In this document: positions 33,770 through 42,926 of the stretch, in pieces
Layout of the letters: every line of letters begins with the position of its first letter
Position numbering within the stretch: the stretch's first letter is position 1
DNA from: Pelagibius sp037652055
Lineage (GTDB): Bacteria; Pseudomonadota; Alphaproteobacteria; Kiloniellales; Kiloniellaceae
Assembly: GCF_037652055.1 (NCBI RefSeq)
Contig: NZ_JBBKAH010000002.1
Span: 806,001-870,000 of the forward strand
Reading direction: 5' to 3'
Length of the DNA: 64,000 nucleotides
The notes under the pieces: model-generated
Database searches by the model: none
What the model saw: only the letters and a program-made list of their open reading frames with translations
Told to the model about the DNA's origin: nothing
Position numbers and translations under genes: made by a program

Positions 33770-34561
33770 ATGCCCCTCAAGATTGCCACGTGGAACGTGA
33801 ACTCGGTGCGCCAGCGCCTGGATCACCTGGCCCGCTTCTGCGCCCGCTACGAGCCCGACGTCCTCTGCCTGCAGGAAATCAAGGTGCCGAGCGACGATTT
33901 TCCGGTCGCGGCGGTGGAGGCCATGGGCTACCCCCACGTCTTGGTGCATGGCCAGAAGGGCTACAACGGCGTCGCCATTCTGTCGCGCCGGCGCCTGACG
34001 GAGCCTCAAAAGCAGATTTGGTGCGAGCGTGACGACTGCCGCCATGTCGCGGCCCAGGTGGGCGGGGTGGAGGTGCACAATTTCTATGTGCCGGCGGGCG
34101 GTGATGTCCCGGATCCCGAGCAGAACCAAAAATTCGCCCACAAGCTGCAGTTTCTCTCGGAAATGGCGGCCTGGGCGACGACCGACAAACTGGCGACGCG
34201 CAAAGCCATCGTCGTCGGTGACTTGAACGTGGCGCCGCTGGAGCACGACGTGTGGAACCACAAGCGCCTTCAGCGCAGCGTCGGCCATACGCCGGTCGAA
34301 GCCGCGCACATGGCGCGGCTGTGGGCTGCCGGCGAGCTGATCGACGTGCCGCGTCACTTCGTTCCGGAGCCGGAAGAACTATACACCTGGTGGGGTTATC
34401 GCTTCCCGCAGTCCTTCGCCAAAAACTACGGCTGGCGCCTGGATCACGTTCTGGTCACGCCGCCTCTGCGCAAGCGACTGAAATCCTTGGAGATCGTACG
34501 GGAGACGCGGACCTGGGAGCGGCCCTCGGACCACGTCCCGGTCGTTCTGCACCTGAAATGA
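33770..34561 (+). CDS. xthA: Exodeoxyribonuclease III
   Basis: 263 residues, standard length. Endonuclease/exonuclease/phosphatase fold with N9 (ATWNVNSVRQR), E36 (LCLQEIKVP), D151 and N153 (VVGDLNVAP) and the D254-H255 pair (RPSDHVPVVLH), in register with E. coli ExoIII. It cuts abasic sites and trims 3' blocking groups in base-excision repair. The ATG at 33770 matches the conserved N-terminus. It is monocistronic and convergent with the methyltransferase gene. The upstream palindromes may regulate it. Confidence 0.95.
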   Translation: MPLKIATWNVNSVRQRLDHLARFCARYEPDVLCLQEIKVPSDDFPVAAVEAMGYPHVLVHGQKGYNGVAILSRRRLTEPQKQIWCERDDCRHVAAQVGGVEVHNFYVPAGGDVPDPEQNQKFAHKLQFLSEMAAWATTDKLATRKAIVVGDLNVAPLEHDVWNHKRLQRSVGHTPVEAAHMARLWAAGELIDVPRHFVPEPEELYTWWGYRFPQSFAKNYGWRLDHVLVTPPLRKRLKSLEIVRETRTWERPSDHVPVVLHLK

Positions 34562-34585
34562 TTTTGCCGAACGCCACCGTACGCC

Positions 34586-35077
34586 TTAGCCGAGACGGCG
34601 ATAAAGGAAGTAGCGGCCGGGCTGTACGCCCGCTGGCGGAGGCAGCGCCTCGGCAGCAGGAAAAGATAGTTCCTGATCCGAAACGATTATGCCGCCGGGC
34701 GCCATCAGCGGCGGCAAGCCCGCGGAAATCGTAGCCGCGGTGCGGGCATCCACATCCGGACGGCCGCTGCCGAGGTCCGCGTGGGCCAGGGCGACGCGAC
34801 CCGCAAAGCGGGCGCGCGCCGCCGCCAGGGTCTTGTCCACCGGCCCCTCGAACAAATGTTCCGCATCCGGAACGCAATCGGGATGGGCGCAGACCTTGCG
34901 CTCGAACACGAAGACCTCCCGATCAGGGCAGTTTTCACGCAGGTGATCGTACGTACGACCGTTGCCGAGGCCGAGTTCGAAAACCGGCCCCGGTAGACTG
35001 CCGATCAGCGCGACGGCGTGGTCGAGGCAATCGCGCTGTGCCTGCAAGCGGCGCAGGAAACTGTCGAGGCGGCTCAA
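34586..35077 (-). CDS. Small class I SAM-dependent methyltransferase
   Basis: 163 residues. SAM-binding motif I is FELGLGNGRTYDHLREN (about 33-49), motif II/acidic residue near VFVFERKV, and a later block RVALAHADLGSGRPDVDART. A C-terminal beta segment with GVQPGRYFLYRRLG closes the fold. The acceptor is unknown. The start overlaps the stop of the cyclic-nucleotide-binding gene (ATGA), which itself is 59 bp from the ABC gene; the three form one minus-strand unit. A sugar or small-molecule acceptor is a reasonable guess given the neighbours, but unproven. Confidence 0.85.
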   Translation of the reverse strand: MSRLDSFLRRLQAQRDCLDHAVALIGSLPGPVFELGLGNGRTYDHLRENCPDREVFVFERKVCAHPDCVPDAEHLFEGPVDKTLAAARARFAGRVALAHADLGSGRPDVDARTAATISAGLPPLMAPGGIIVSDQELSFPAAEALPPPAGVQPGRYFLYRRLG

Positions 35078-35535
35078 TGGGCGGCCTGCACCTGTCGCAG
35101 CTGGGCGGTGGTTTGCTCCAGTCGATGGGCCAGGACGCGCATGATCTCGACCCCCATCTCGGGGAAGTCCATGAGCATGCGGAAGAACAGATCGGCGGTG
35201 ATTTTCAGGGTGGTCAGCTCGGTCTCCGCCTGCACCGTGGCGGTGCGCGGGATGTCGCAGAGGATGGCGATCTCGCCGATGATCTCGTTCTCCGACAGCG
35301 AGGCCACGCGTAGCGGCCCGTCGCTGCCGTCGATCAGCACGTCCGCCGTTCCCTTCAGCACGATGAAGGCGGCGTCGCCTCGCTCGCCCTGGCGGAACAG
35401 CATCTGGCCGGGCTTGTACGTTACCCGTTCGCTGGCGAAGGCCATGAGCTTCAGCTTGGCCGGCTCGATCTTGGCGAAGATCGGGATCCGCCGCAGGATT
35501 TCCACCTCCTGGTCAATGCTCATTGCCTTTTCCAT
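35074..35535 (-). CDS. Stand-alone cyclic-nucleotide-binding domain protein
   Basis: 153 residues: a single cNMP-binding beta-barrel, no helix-turn-helix. The roll (LRRIPIFAKIEPAKLKLMAF, RVTYKPGQMLFRQGERGDAA) leads to a phosphate-binding cassette, IIGEIAILCDIPRTATVQAE, with the canonical glutamate and the arginine that contacts the cyclic phosphate. It therefore looks competent for cAMP or cGMP. A C-terminal helix (PEMGVEIMRVLAHRLEQTTA) may serve for dimerisation. It is sandwiched between an ABC protein and a methyltransferase and may regulate one of them. A class III cyclase lies 14 kb away at 49668-50996. Confidence 0.9.
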   Translation of the reverse strand: MEKAMSIDQEVEILRRIPIFAKIEPAKLKLMAFASERVTYKPGQMLFRQGERGDAAFIVLKGTADVLIDGSDGPLRVASLSENEIIGEIAILCDIPRTATVQAETELTTLKITADLFFRMLMDFPEMGVEIMRVLAHRLEQTTAQLRQVQAAH

Positions 35536-35594
35536 GCGCCTTCCTTGTTTAACCCACGCCTGCTGCGGCTTTTGGGTTCGTTGTCCCCGGCCGC

Positions 35595-38303
35595 CTATTC
35601 CGCCGCCACAAGCCCCTTGAAGGCGGAATCCCGACCGGTCAGCTCGTCGTAGCTGCCCTGCTCGACCAGACGACCGTCGCGCATCACGAGAATGGTGTCA
35701 AAGAGCACCGCCATCTCGGGGCGCTGCAAGGTCCAGATCACCCCCTTGCCGCGGCGGAGGTCGAGAATGCGCTCGACCAGCCGGTTCTGGCCGCTGCCGT
35801 CCAGCACCGAAACCGCCTCGTTGACCACGAGGATGTCCGACCGTTTCAAGAGGGCACGGGCGAGCGCCAGCTTCTGCCGCTGCACGGAGTTGAGGCGGCC
35901 GCCACCGATGCCGACATTGTAATCCAGCCCGACCTCGATCACCGCCTCGCGCAAGCCGAGGTCGTCCAGCACCTCGGCCAAGGTATCGCCGATGATCTGC
36001 TCGGCGCCGGCCTGCCCGAAGGCAAGCCGTCCGAAGAGAATATTATCCTGCAGTGAGGCCGCGGCGTTGTAGGCGTCGTCGCGGTAGAACTCCACCGCCT
36101 CCGGCCAGTCCCGCTCCAGCCGCTCTGCCAGGTGGTGTCGGGCCTCAACCAGGCGCGCGGCCATCTCATCGTCGATCAGGCCGAGGCGGTGGCGCGCCTC
36201 GACGTAGTTGAACGGCAGGCCGAGCAGCAGCTCGCGGGCGGCCTTGTCCAGCGCCCCGGCCCCGGCGCTGTCGACGCGATTCACGATGGTGCGGAACTCC
36301 GGCAGATCGTCGTCGCTGATGAAGCTGAACTGCTCGAAGAAGGGATGCCCCGGCGGCAGGTCGGCGAAGATTTCCACCATCGTCTTGGCGATCGCCGCGC
36401 CCATGCCGATAAAGGCCTCGGTCAGCCCGTCCTCGCGCAGCACCTCAGCAACGGTCGGGTTCTTGGCCAGGGCAGCGGAAGCGAAAGCGGGCACGCGCGG
36501 GGTGCCGAACAACAGGTTCTCCGCCACGCTGGCGTTACGGTTGTAGCTGTCGGCGGCGAAGCGCACGACGAGGTCGTCATGGCCACTCTCCCTGAGGCGG
36601 GCGATCAGCGCTTCGCGCGCACGCAGCACACCCTCGGCGACATCGGGTCGCCTGGCGGGGTCGACCGTGCCGGTCAGTCCGAAGCGATAGACATCGCCTT
36701 TCAGCTCGACCAGCACCAGCATCTCGATAAGGCGATGGGTGATGTCGTCGGCACCGGTCGCGCCGGCCGCCTCGTAGTCGATCCAGTCGGCGTTGATGTC
36801 GAGATCGGGATTTCCGGCGCGGCGCGCCTCGGCCAGCTCGTGGTGGCCGGCGGCGTCGCCGTCCGCCGCCGCGCGCAACGGGCGGTGCTTCAGGCCGTAC
36901 AGCAGGTTATCGCGCAACGAGCCGGCGAAGTGATAGGCATTGGCGCCGACATAGGCGATGCGCCGGCCGGTCACGGCTGTCGGCAGACGATCGATGTCGC
37001 GTCCGCCGATGCGCAGGGTTCCGGCACTCGGCGCCACCAGGCCGGCCAGCATGTAGGTGAGCATCTCCATGCCGCTGCCGCTCGGCCCGACGATGGCGAC
37101 GTGGTCGCCGACGCCCACTGTGAAGTTGACCGAGCGCACCAGCGGCTGCTCGCCGTCGTCCAGCAGGGTGAGCGCCGAAGCGGTGATCTCGCCCTCCAGC
37201 GGAGGACCGGGATCGTTGTCCGGCGCCTGCAGCGCCGGGTCGATCAGCTGCGGCGGCTGGAACTGGTCTATTACCTGCTCGTACTTGATCTGCACGTCCA
37301 GGCGCTGCTGATCCCAGTCGATCAGCTCCTTGATCGGCGAGGGCAGGTCCTTATAGGCGGCGATGACCGCGACCAGGGCGCCGATGTCGAGGTGGCCGGA
37401 GATCGCCAGCAGGCCGCCGCCCGCGTAGAACACAAAGGGCGTCAACTGGGCCAGCAGGTTGTTGAGGAACTTCACGAAGAACTTGCGCTGATAGATCTCG
37501 TAGCGGATGTGGAAGATCCGCCCGAGGCGCGAAACCAGGTCGGCGCGTTCGTAGTTGGTCGCGTCGTTGGCCTGCACCTCTACCGCGCCGTCGATGATCT
37601 CGCCAATGCGCCCGGCGAGCTGACGCGCGGTGAGCTGGCGCTCGCGGCCCAGCACCAGGATTCGCCGGCGCAGCCGCGGGATGAGGTAAGACTGGAAGAG
37701 CACCACCCCCGCCGCCACCAGGCCGAGCCAGAACGACTGCACCATGATGAACAGCATTGCCGTCGCCGCTTGGCCGCCGAGGAACAGGGGCGTCGCGAAG
37801 GCATCGCCGATAAAGCCGCCGAGGGGCTCCACCTCGTCCTTTATCATGGTCGCCATTTCCGACGGCTTCACCCGCCTGAGATGCGGCAGCGGAAAGCGCA
37901 GGATGCGGTCAGCCAGCTCGAAGCGCAGGCGGCGCAGCAGGCGCTCACCCACGCGGCCCTTACGGGTGTTGATCACCAGCTTGAACATGCCGTTGACCAG
38001 GACCAGCGCGAGGAAGGTGAAGCTGAGCGCCAAAAGCATTTCCGGCTGCACCAAGTGCAAGCCGTCGAACAGCGTGACCGGGTGGCCGAAGAGATCCTCG
38101 GCGAAGGGCAAGTCGACCTTGAAGAAGGTCTGGGTCGAGCCCGGCTGTTCGAATCCCTGGCCCTGGATGCCCTGGTTGACGATCTGTTTTGGCAGATTCA
38201 GGGAGAGGTAATAGAACGGCAGCGAGGCCAGCACGAGCACCAGGATGATGATCTGCTCGGCCCGGCTGTGGCGCCAGACATACTTGAAAATGTTTGGTTC
38301 CAT
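35595..38303 (-). CDS. Exporter-type ABC protein with degraded ATPase site and large insertion
   Basis: 902 residues, far longer than a normal half-transporter (about 600). Residues 1-330 form an ABC-exporter transmembrane domain. The nucleotide-binding domain has lost its key residues: Walker A reads GPSGSGME (405-413; the lysine is M412), the Q-loop region YVGANAYHF lacks glutamine, the signature is LNSVQ (804-808) instead of LSGGQ, Walker B is DILVVNEAVSVLD and the H-loop is TLQRP. Between Q-loop and signature about 335 residues are inserted, holding two further Q-loop-like copies (583-600 and 741-758). It is unlikely to hydrolyse ATP normally. The neighbours are a cNMP-binding protein and a methyltransferase on the same strand and a glycosyltransferase operon on the other. 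Confidence 0.85.
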   Translation of the reverse strand: MEPNIFKYVWRHSRAEQIIILVLVLASLPFYYLSLNLPKQIVNQGIQGQGFEQPGSTQTFFKVDLPFAEDLFGHPVTLFDGLHLVQPEMLLALSFTFLALVLVNGMFKLVINTRKGRVGERLLRRLRFELADRILRFPLPHLRRVKPSEMATMIKDEVEPLGGFIGDAFATPLFLGGQAATAMLFIMVQSFWLGLVAAGVVLFQSYLIPRLRRRILVLGRERQLTARQLAGRIGEIIDGAVEVQANDATNYERADLVSRLGRIFHIRYEIYQRKFFVKFLNNLLAQLTPFVFYAGGGLLAISGHLDIGALVAVIAAYKDLPSPIKELIDWDQQRLDVQIKYEQVIDQFQPPQLIDPALQAPDNDPGPPLEGEITASALTLLDDGEQPLVRSVNFTVGVGDHVAIVGPSGSGMEMLTYMLAGLVAPSAGTLRIGGRDIDRLPTAVTGRRIAYVGANAYHFAGSLRDNLLYGLKHRPLRAAADGDAAGHHELAEARRAGNPDLDINADWIDYEAAGATGADDITHRLIEMLVLVELKGDVYRFGLTGTVDPARRPDVAEGVLRAREALIARLRESGHDDLVVRFAADSYNRNASVAENLLFGTPRVPAFASAALAKNPTVAEVLREDGLTEAFIGMGAAIAKTMVEIFADLPPGHPFFEQFSFISDDDLPEFRTIVNRVDSAGAGALDKAARELLLGLPFNYVEARHRLGLIDDEMAARLVEARHHLAERLERDWPEAVEFYRDDAYNAAASLQDNILFGRLAFGQAGAEQIIGDTLAEVLDDLGLREAVIEVGLDYNVGIGGGRLNSVQRQKLALARALLKRSDILVVNEAVSVLDGSGQNRLVERILDLRRGKGVIWTLQRPEMAVLFDTILVMRDGRLVEQGSYDELTGRDSAFKGLVAAE

Positions 38304-38550
38304 GGATCCTCTTCGCCCGGGGCCGGTCCCCGGGCCGCGGCGCAGGCACCCCCCGCCCCAACAAGCAGGCGGGTGTACCGTAACCGGTGCTTCGGTGGCA
38401 ACTTAGAGCAAGAACTGCCTGAAATGAAACACTCTGAAGCGGAAGCCGGCGGCCGACACGACGCGCGGCGGGCCGGGCAAACGGGCCTTTCCGCGCCGCC
38501 CCGGCCTGTGCCATAGTCTGGCCGCAGTCCGCGGAGAGGGAGAAGGCGGT

Positions 38551-39780
38551 ATGCGGGACAGCCGAAAAGGCAAGCGCGTCCTCATCTACAGCCATGACAG
38601 CTTCGGCCTGGGCCACCTGCGGCGTTGCCGCGAGATTGCCCATACCCTTGCCGACGCCCATAAATCGCTGTCGGTATTGATTCTCTCGGGATCTCCGATC
38701 ATCGGTTCCTTCGATTTCCGGGCCCGCGTGGATTTCGTCCGCGTGCCCGGCGTTATCAAGCTGCGCAACGGCGACTACACCTCGCTGGCGCTGCACATCG
38801 ATGTCGACCAGACCATGGCGATGCGCGCCTCCATCATGGAGCACACCGCCGAGGTCTTCGACCCCGACCTGTTCATCGTCGACAAGGAGCCGCTGGGCCT
38901 GCGCGGCGAGGCGGAAGGCACCTTGAAGCTGCTGCGCGAGCGCGGCACGCCCTGCGTGCTGGGCCTGCGCGACGTCATGGACGAACCCGGTCTGCTAGCC
39001 CCCGAATGGGAGCGCAAACAGGTGGTGCCGGCGCTGCAGCGCTACTTCGACGACATCTGGGTCTACGGCCTGCCGCAGATCTGCGATCCGCTGGAAGGCA
39101 TCGATCTGCCGGATTCCGTACGCAAGCGCATGACCTACACCGGCTATCTGAAGCGCAGCCTGCCGAAGGTGAAGCCCCATGTCGCGCTGGAGAAGATCGC
39201 CGATCCCTTCCTGCTGGTGACCGTGGGCGGCGGCGGCGACGGCGAGGCCATCATCGACTGGGTGCTGCGCGCCTACGAGGCCGATCCCAAGCTGCCGTAC
39301 CCGGCGCTGCTGGTGCTCGGCCCTTTCATGAACAGCGAGGCCCAGGGCGATTTCCAGGCGCGCGCCGCGCAGCTGGAGAACGTCGAGGCGGTGACCTTCG
39401 AGACCCACCTGGAAAGCCTGATGGACCGTGCCGTGGGCGTGGTCTGCATGGGCGGCTACAACACCTTTTGCGAGGTGCTGTCGTTCGACAAGCGGGCCCT
39501 GGTGATCCCGCGCACCGAGCCGCGCATGGAACAACACATCCGCGCCTCACGCGCGCAGGACCTGGGCCTGGTGCGCATGCTGCGCGACGACGGCCACCGC
39601 GACGCCCAGCTGATGGCAACCGCCCTGCGCAACCTGCCCCAGCAGCGCCGGCCCTCCGAGGTGGTGGTGCCGGGCCTGCTGGACGGACCAGAGAATGTCG
39701 TGCGCCTGTCCCACTATTGGCTGAAGCACGGCTCCAGCCGCCTGACCGTCGCCGACACCCTCAACAAGGGACGGCTGTGA
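38551..39780 (+). CDS. GT-B glycosyltransferase (COG4671-like), paralogue 1
   Basis: 409 residues. A predicted glycosyltransferase of the MurG-like/COG4671 type: N-terminal RVLIYSHDSFGLGHLRRCRE (a GLGHxRR nucleotide-sugar motif), then a C-terminal half with LLVTVGGGGDGEAIIDWVL and GVVCMGGYNTFCEVLSFDKR, the latter matching the GGYNT donor-binding loop of this family. The sugar and acceptor are unknown. It opens a plus-strand operon that continues to 45449 and is divergent from the degraded ABC gene (247-bp gap). Paralogue of the protein at 42923-44128. Confidence 0.85.
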   Translation: MRDSRKGKRVLIYSHDSFGLGHLRRCREIAHTLADAHKSLSVLILSGSPIIGSFDFRARVDFVRVPGVIKLRNGDYTSLALHIDVDQTMAMRASIMEHTAEVFDPDLFIVDKEPLGLRGEAEGTLKLLRERGTPCVLGLRDVMDEPGLLAPEWERKQVVPALQRYFDDIWVYGLPQICDPLEGIDLPDSVRKRMTYTGYLKRSLPKVKPHVALEKIADPFLLVTVGGGGDGEAIIDWVLRAYEADPKLPYPALLVLGPFMNSEAQGDFQARAAQLENVEAVTFETHLESLMDRAVGVVCMGGYNTFCEVLSFDKRALVIPRTEPRMEQHIRASRAQDLGLVRMLRDDGHRDAQLMATALRNLPQQRRPSEVVVPGLLDGPENVVRLSHYWLKHGSSRLTVADTLNKGRL

Positions 39781-41090
39781 GGCCGGCCTCTAGCCCCGCC
39801 GTGGCCGATACCCAAACTCCTTCCGCCGCCGGCACCGTCGCGGTGGTCCTCAAGGGCTATCCCCGGCTTTCGGAGACCTTCATCGCCCAGGAAATACTCG
39901 CGCTGGAGCGGCGTGGGTTCCGCCTCACCCTCATCTCGCTGCGCCACCCGACCGACAGGAAGCGGCATCCGGTGCATGACGAGATCAGCGCGCCGGTCGC
40001 TTACCTGCCGGAATATCTCTACCAGGAGCCCCTGCGGGTTCTGCGCGGCTGGGCGCAGGCGCGCCGCCTGCCCGGCTACGCCGCCGCCCGCCGCGCCTTC
40101 CTGCGCGATCTGCGGCGGGACCCGACACCCAACCGCGTTCGCCGCTTCGGCCAGGCCTGCGTGCTGGCCGCCGAACTGCCGGCCGGCGTCACCCGTTTCT
40201 ATGCCCATTTCCTGCATACCCCCGCCTCGGTCACCCGCTACGCGTCACTGATGACCGGCCTGCCGTGGAGCGTCTCGGCGCACGCCAAGGACATCTGGAC
40301 CATCCCCGAGTGGGAGAAACGCGAGAAGCTGGCCGAAGCCGACTGGCTCGTCACCTGCACCGCCGTCGGTGCCGAGCACCTGCGCGGGCTCACCGCCGAC
40401 CCGGCGCGCGTGCGCCTGCTCTACCACGGTCTCGACCTGAACCGCTTCGCGGGTGCCCGGCACGGAGACTCCGCGCGAGACGGCAGCGACCCCGCCCAGC
40501 CGGTGCGCCTGCTGTCGGTCGGTCGCGCGGTGGAGAAAAAGGGCTACGACGTGCTACTGCAGGCCCTCTCCGCCCTGCCCGAGAGCCTCGCCTGGCGCCT
40601 CACCCACATCGGCGGCGGCCCGCTGCGCAGCGACCTGGAAAGCCAGGCCGCGACCCTTGGCATCGCCGGGCGCATCGACTGGCAAGGCGCCCAGGCCCAG
40701 GCCGAGGTGCTGGCGCAGTACCGGGCCGCCGACCTCTTCGTGCTGGCCAGCCGCGTCGCCGGCGACGGCGACCGCGACGGCCTGCCCAACGTACTGATGG
40801 AGGCGCAGAGCCAGGGCCTCGCCTGCCTGTCGACACGGGTGGCAGCGATTCCGGAGCTGATCGAGGACGGGACAACCGGCTTGCTGGTGCCGCCCGGTGA
40901 CCCGGCGGCGCTGGCCGCGGCCCTGGCACGCCTGATTGCCAACCCGGGAGAGCGCCGGCACTACGGCGCGGCAGGGCAGCAGCGCGTCCGGGCGGATTTT
41001 GATATGAATGGCGGCATCGATATCCTGGCACGGCTGCTGAAGGGGGAGCCGGGCCCGCCGGGCTCGCTGTCCCGCGACGCGGCCGCCTGA
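39777..41090 (+). CDS. Glycosyltransferase family 4 protein
   Basis: 437 residues from a GTG that overlaps the preceding stop (GTGA). A GT-B protein with the N-terminal block VAVVLKGYPRLSETFIAQEI that marks many exopolysaccharide transferases, then VRLLSVGRAVEKKGYDVLLQ and the GT4 EX7E-like region DGDRDGLPNVLMEAQSQGLA. It transfers sugar from a nucleotide donor, cytosolic or membrane-bound. It is co-translated with the upstream paralogue, so both probably act on one glycan. Confidence 0.88.
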   Translation: MRPASSPAVADTQTPSAAGTVAVVLKGYPRLSETFIAQEILALERRGFRLTLISLRHPTDRKRHPVHDEISAPVAYLPEYLYQEPLRVLRGWAQARRLPGYAAARRAFLRDLRRDPTPNRVRRFGQACVLAAELPAGVTRFYAHFLHTPASVTRYASLMTGLPWSVSAHAKDIWTIPEWEKREKLAEADWLVTCTAVGAEHLRGLTADPARVRLLYHGLDLNRFAGARHGDSARDGSDPAQPVRLLSVGRAVEKKGYDVLLQALSALPESLAWRLTHIGGGPLRSDLESQAATLGIAGRIDWQGAQAQAEVLAQYRAADLFVLASRVAGDGDRDGLPNVLMEAQSQGLACLSTRVAAIPELIEDGTTGLLVPPGDPAALAAALARLIANPGERRHYGAAGQQRVRADFDMNGGIDILARLLKGEPGPPGSLSRDAAA

Positions 41091-41139
41091 CCGATAGCCC
41101 GATCCACAGCCGACCTGAATCCCCAGCAGTTCAAACACG

Positions 41140-42294
41140 ATGCGCATCGCGTTCTATGCCCCGCTGAAACCGCCGACCCATCCCAATCCCTCCGGGGATC
41201 GGCAGATGGCGCGGCTGCTCATGCAGGCGCTGGAACTGGCCGGCCACGAGGTGACGCTCGCCAGCCCCTTCCGCAGCCGCGAGGCCGCCGGCAACGCCAC
41301 GCGCTTGGACCGCCTACAACGGCTGGGCGGCAAGCTGGCCGCGCGTCTTGTCCGCCGTTACCAGGCGCTGCCCGCCGGCGAGCGCCCCCAGCTGTGGTTC
41401 ACCTATCACCTCTATTACAAGGCGCCGGACTGGATCGGACCCAAGGTCGCAGAGGCTCTGGGTATTCCCTACGTGGTGGCCGAAGCCTCGGTCGCGTACA
41501 AACGGGCGAACGGCCCCTGGGCGGCCAGCCACCAGGCGGTGCTGGAGGCGCTGGACCAGGCTGCCGCGGTGATCACCTTGAACCCCTTGGACGCGAAGCT
41601 GGTGCCGGACCAGTCCAGGGTGCGGCCGCTGAAGCCCTTCATCGACACCGCGCCCTACGACGCGGTGCGGCCGCTGCGCGACGACTACCGCGCCGTGCTG
41701 GCCAGCGAGCAGCAGCTGGACCCCGACCTTCCCTGGCTGCTGGCCGTCGCGATGATGCGCCCGGGCGACAAGCTGAAGTCCTATCAGATCCTGGCCCAGG
41801 CCTTGCGCGCCATTCCCGACATTCCCTGGCAGCTGGTGGTCGCCGGCGACGGCCAGGCCCACGACGCGGTGACCCAGGCCTTCACCTGGGCGATGCCCGG
41901 CCGGGTGCGCTTTCTGGGCCTGGTGCAGCCGGAGGTCATGCCGGCGCTCTACGCCGCCTGCGACCTGCTGGTCTGGCCGGCAGTGAACGAAGCCTTCGGC
42001 ATGGCGCTGCTGGAGGCCCAGGCTGCCGGCCTGGCGGTGGTCGCCGGGCGCAGCCCGGGCGTTGAAAACGTCGTTGCAGAAGGCGTGACCGGCTACCTGA
42101 GCGATCCCGGCCTCGCCACCTTTGCCGCCAGCGTGCGCGAGATGCTGTCCCAAAAAGCGAGCCGCCTGGCGATGGGTGAGGCCGCGCCCCAGGTGATCGC
42201 CGAACACCACAGCCTGACCGCCGCCGCCCAGCGCCTCAGCACCATCCTGGAAGCGGCCCTTAAGACGGGCGGCAAGAAGGCGGGCCGGCCGTGA
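41140..42294 (+). CDS. Glycosyltransferase family 4 protein (capsule type)
   Basis: 384 residues. MRIAFYAPLKPPTHPNPSGD at the N-terminus leads into a GT-B fold; the donor site shows NEAFGMALLEAQAAGLAVVA near 280-300, the GT4 EX7E motif. HMARL- or RQMARLLMQALELAGHEVT-like residues in the first domain are typical for sugar transferases acting on lipid-linked intermediates. It begins 49 bp after the previous gene, the only real gap within this operon, and overlaps the next by 4 bp. The sugar is unknown. Confidence 0.88.
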   Translation: MRIAFYAPLKPPTHPNPSGDRQMARLLMQALELAGHEVTLASPFRSREAAGNATRLDRLQRLGGKLAARLVRRYQALPAGERPQLWFTYHLYYKAPDWIGPKVAEALGIPYVVAEASVAYKRANGPWAASHQAVLEALDQAAAVITLNPLDAKLVPDQSRVRPLKPFIDTAPYDAVRPLRDDYRAVLASEQQLDPDLPWLLAVAMMRPGDKLKSYQILAQALRAIPDIPWQLVVAGDGQAHDAVTQAFTWAMPGRVRFLGLVQPEVMPALYAACDLLVWPAVNEAFGMALLEAQAAGLAVVAGRSPGVENVVAEGVTGYLSDPGLATFAASVREMLSQKASRLAMGEAAPQVIAEHHSLTAAAQRLSTILEAALKTGGKKAGRP

Positions 42295-42926
42295 GCCGCC
42301 TGCTGCTGATCCGCCACGGCGCCACCGCGTGGAACGAGGCCGGGCGCCTGCAGGGCCGCAGCGATCCGCCGCTGTCGCCGGCCGGACGCGCCGCCGTCGA
42401 GGCCTGGGTCCTGCCGCCCGAGGCGCAGCGCGCGCGCTGGCTGAGCAGCCCGCTCCTCCGCGCGCGGCAGACGGCCGAGATTCTGGCCGCCAGGTTACCG
42501 CCGGGTGCGCCGGTGGCCGAGGAAGCGCGGCTGATCGAGACCGACTGGGGCGCCTGGGAAGGCAAAACGCTGGCCACGCTGCGCGCCGAGCTGGGCGAGG
42601 CGATGGCGGACAACGAAGCGCGCGGGCTGGATTTCCGCCCGGCCGGCGGCGAGAGCCCGCGCGAGGTGCAGCAGCGCCTGCACCCGCTGCTGGCGGACCT
42701 GGCCGCAGCGGGCGGGACCACCCTCGCGGTGACCCACAAGGGCGTCATCCGGGCCGTCTACGCCCTGGCCAGCGGCTGGGACATGCGCGCCAAGCCGCCG
42801 GTGAAGCTGCGCAATGGCTGCCTGCACGCCTTCACTCTGGGGACCGGCGGGCAACCGCACGTCGAGGCCCTGAATGTCACGCTACATGCGGCGGCGAAGG
42901 CTGCCGGCGTGGAGCCCGCGCCATGA
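42291..42926 (+). CDS. Histidine phosphatase family protein
   Basis: 211 residues from a GTG overlapping the preceding stop (GTGA). Phosphoglycerate-mutase-like fold with the catalytic RHG motif LLLIRHGATAWNEAGRLQGR (H9), the second active-site histidine in VTHKGVIRAVYAL and SSPLLRARQTAEILAARL. The family covers sugar, alpha-ribazole and other phosphatases. In this position, between glycosyltransferases, it may dephosphorylate a sugar phosphate or a lipid carrier intermediate. That is inference only. Confidence 0.9.
   Translation: MSRLLLIRHGATAWNEAGRLQGRSDPPLSPAGRAAVEAWVLPPEAQRARWLSSPLLRARQTAEILAARLPPGAPVAEEARLIETDWGAWEGKTLATLRAELGEAMADNEARGLDFRPAGGESPREVQQRLHPLLADLAAAGGTTLAVTHKGVIRAVYALASGWDMRAKPPVKLRNGCLHAFTLGTGGQPHVEALNVTLHAAAKAAGVEPAP

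Noticed and set aside
36132..38516. 794-codon plus-strand frame
   Set aside because: Antisense shadow of the 902-residue ABC gene; no motifs, and His/Gln/Arg-rich composition.
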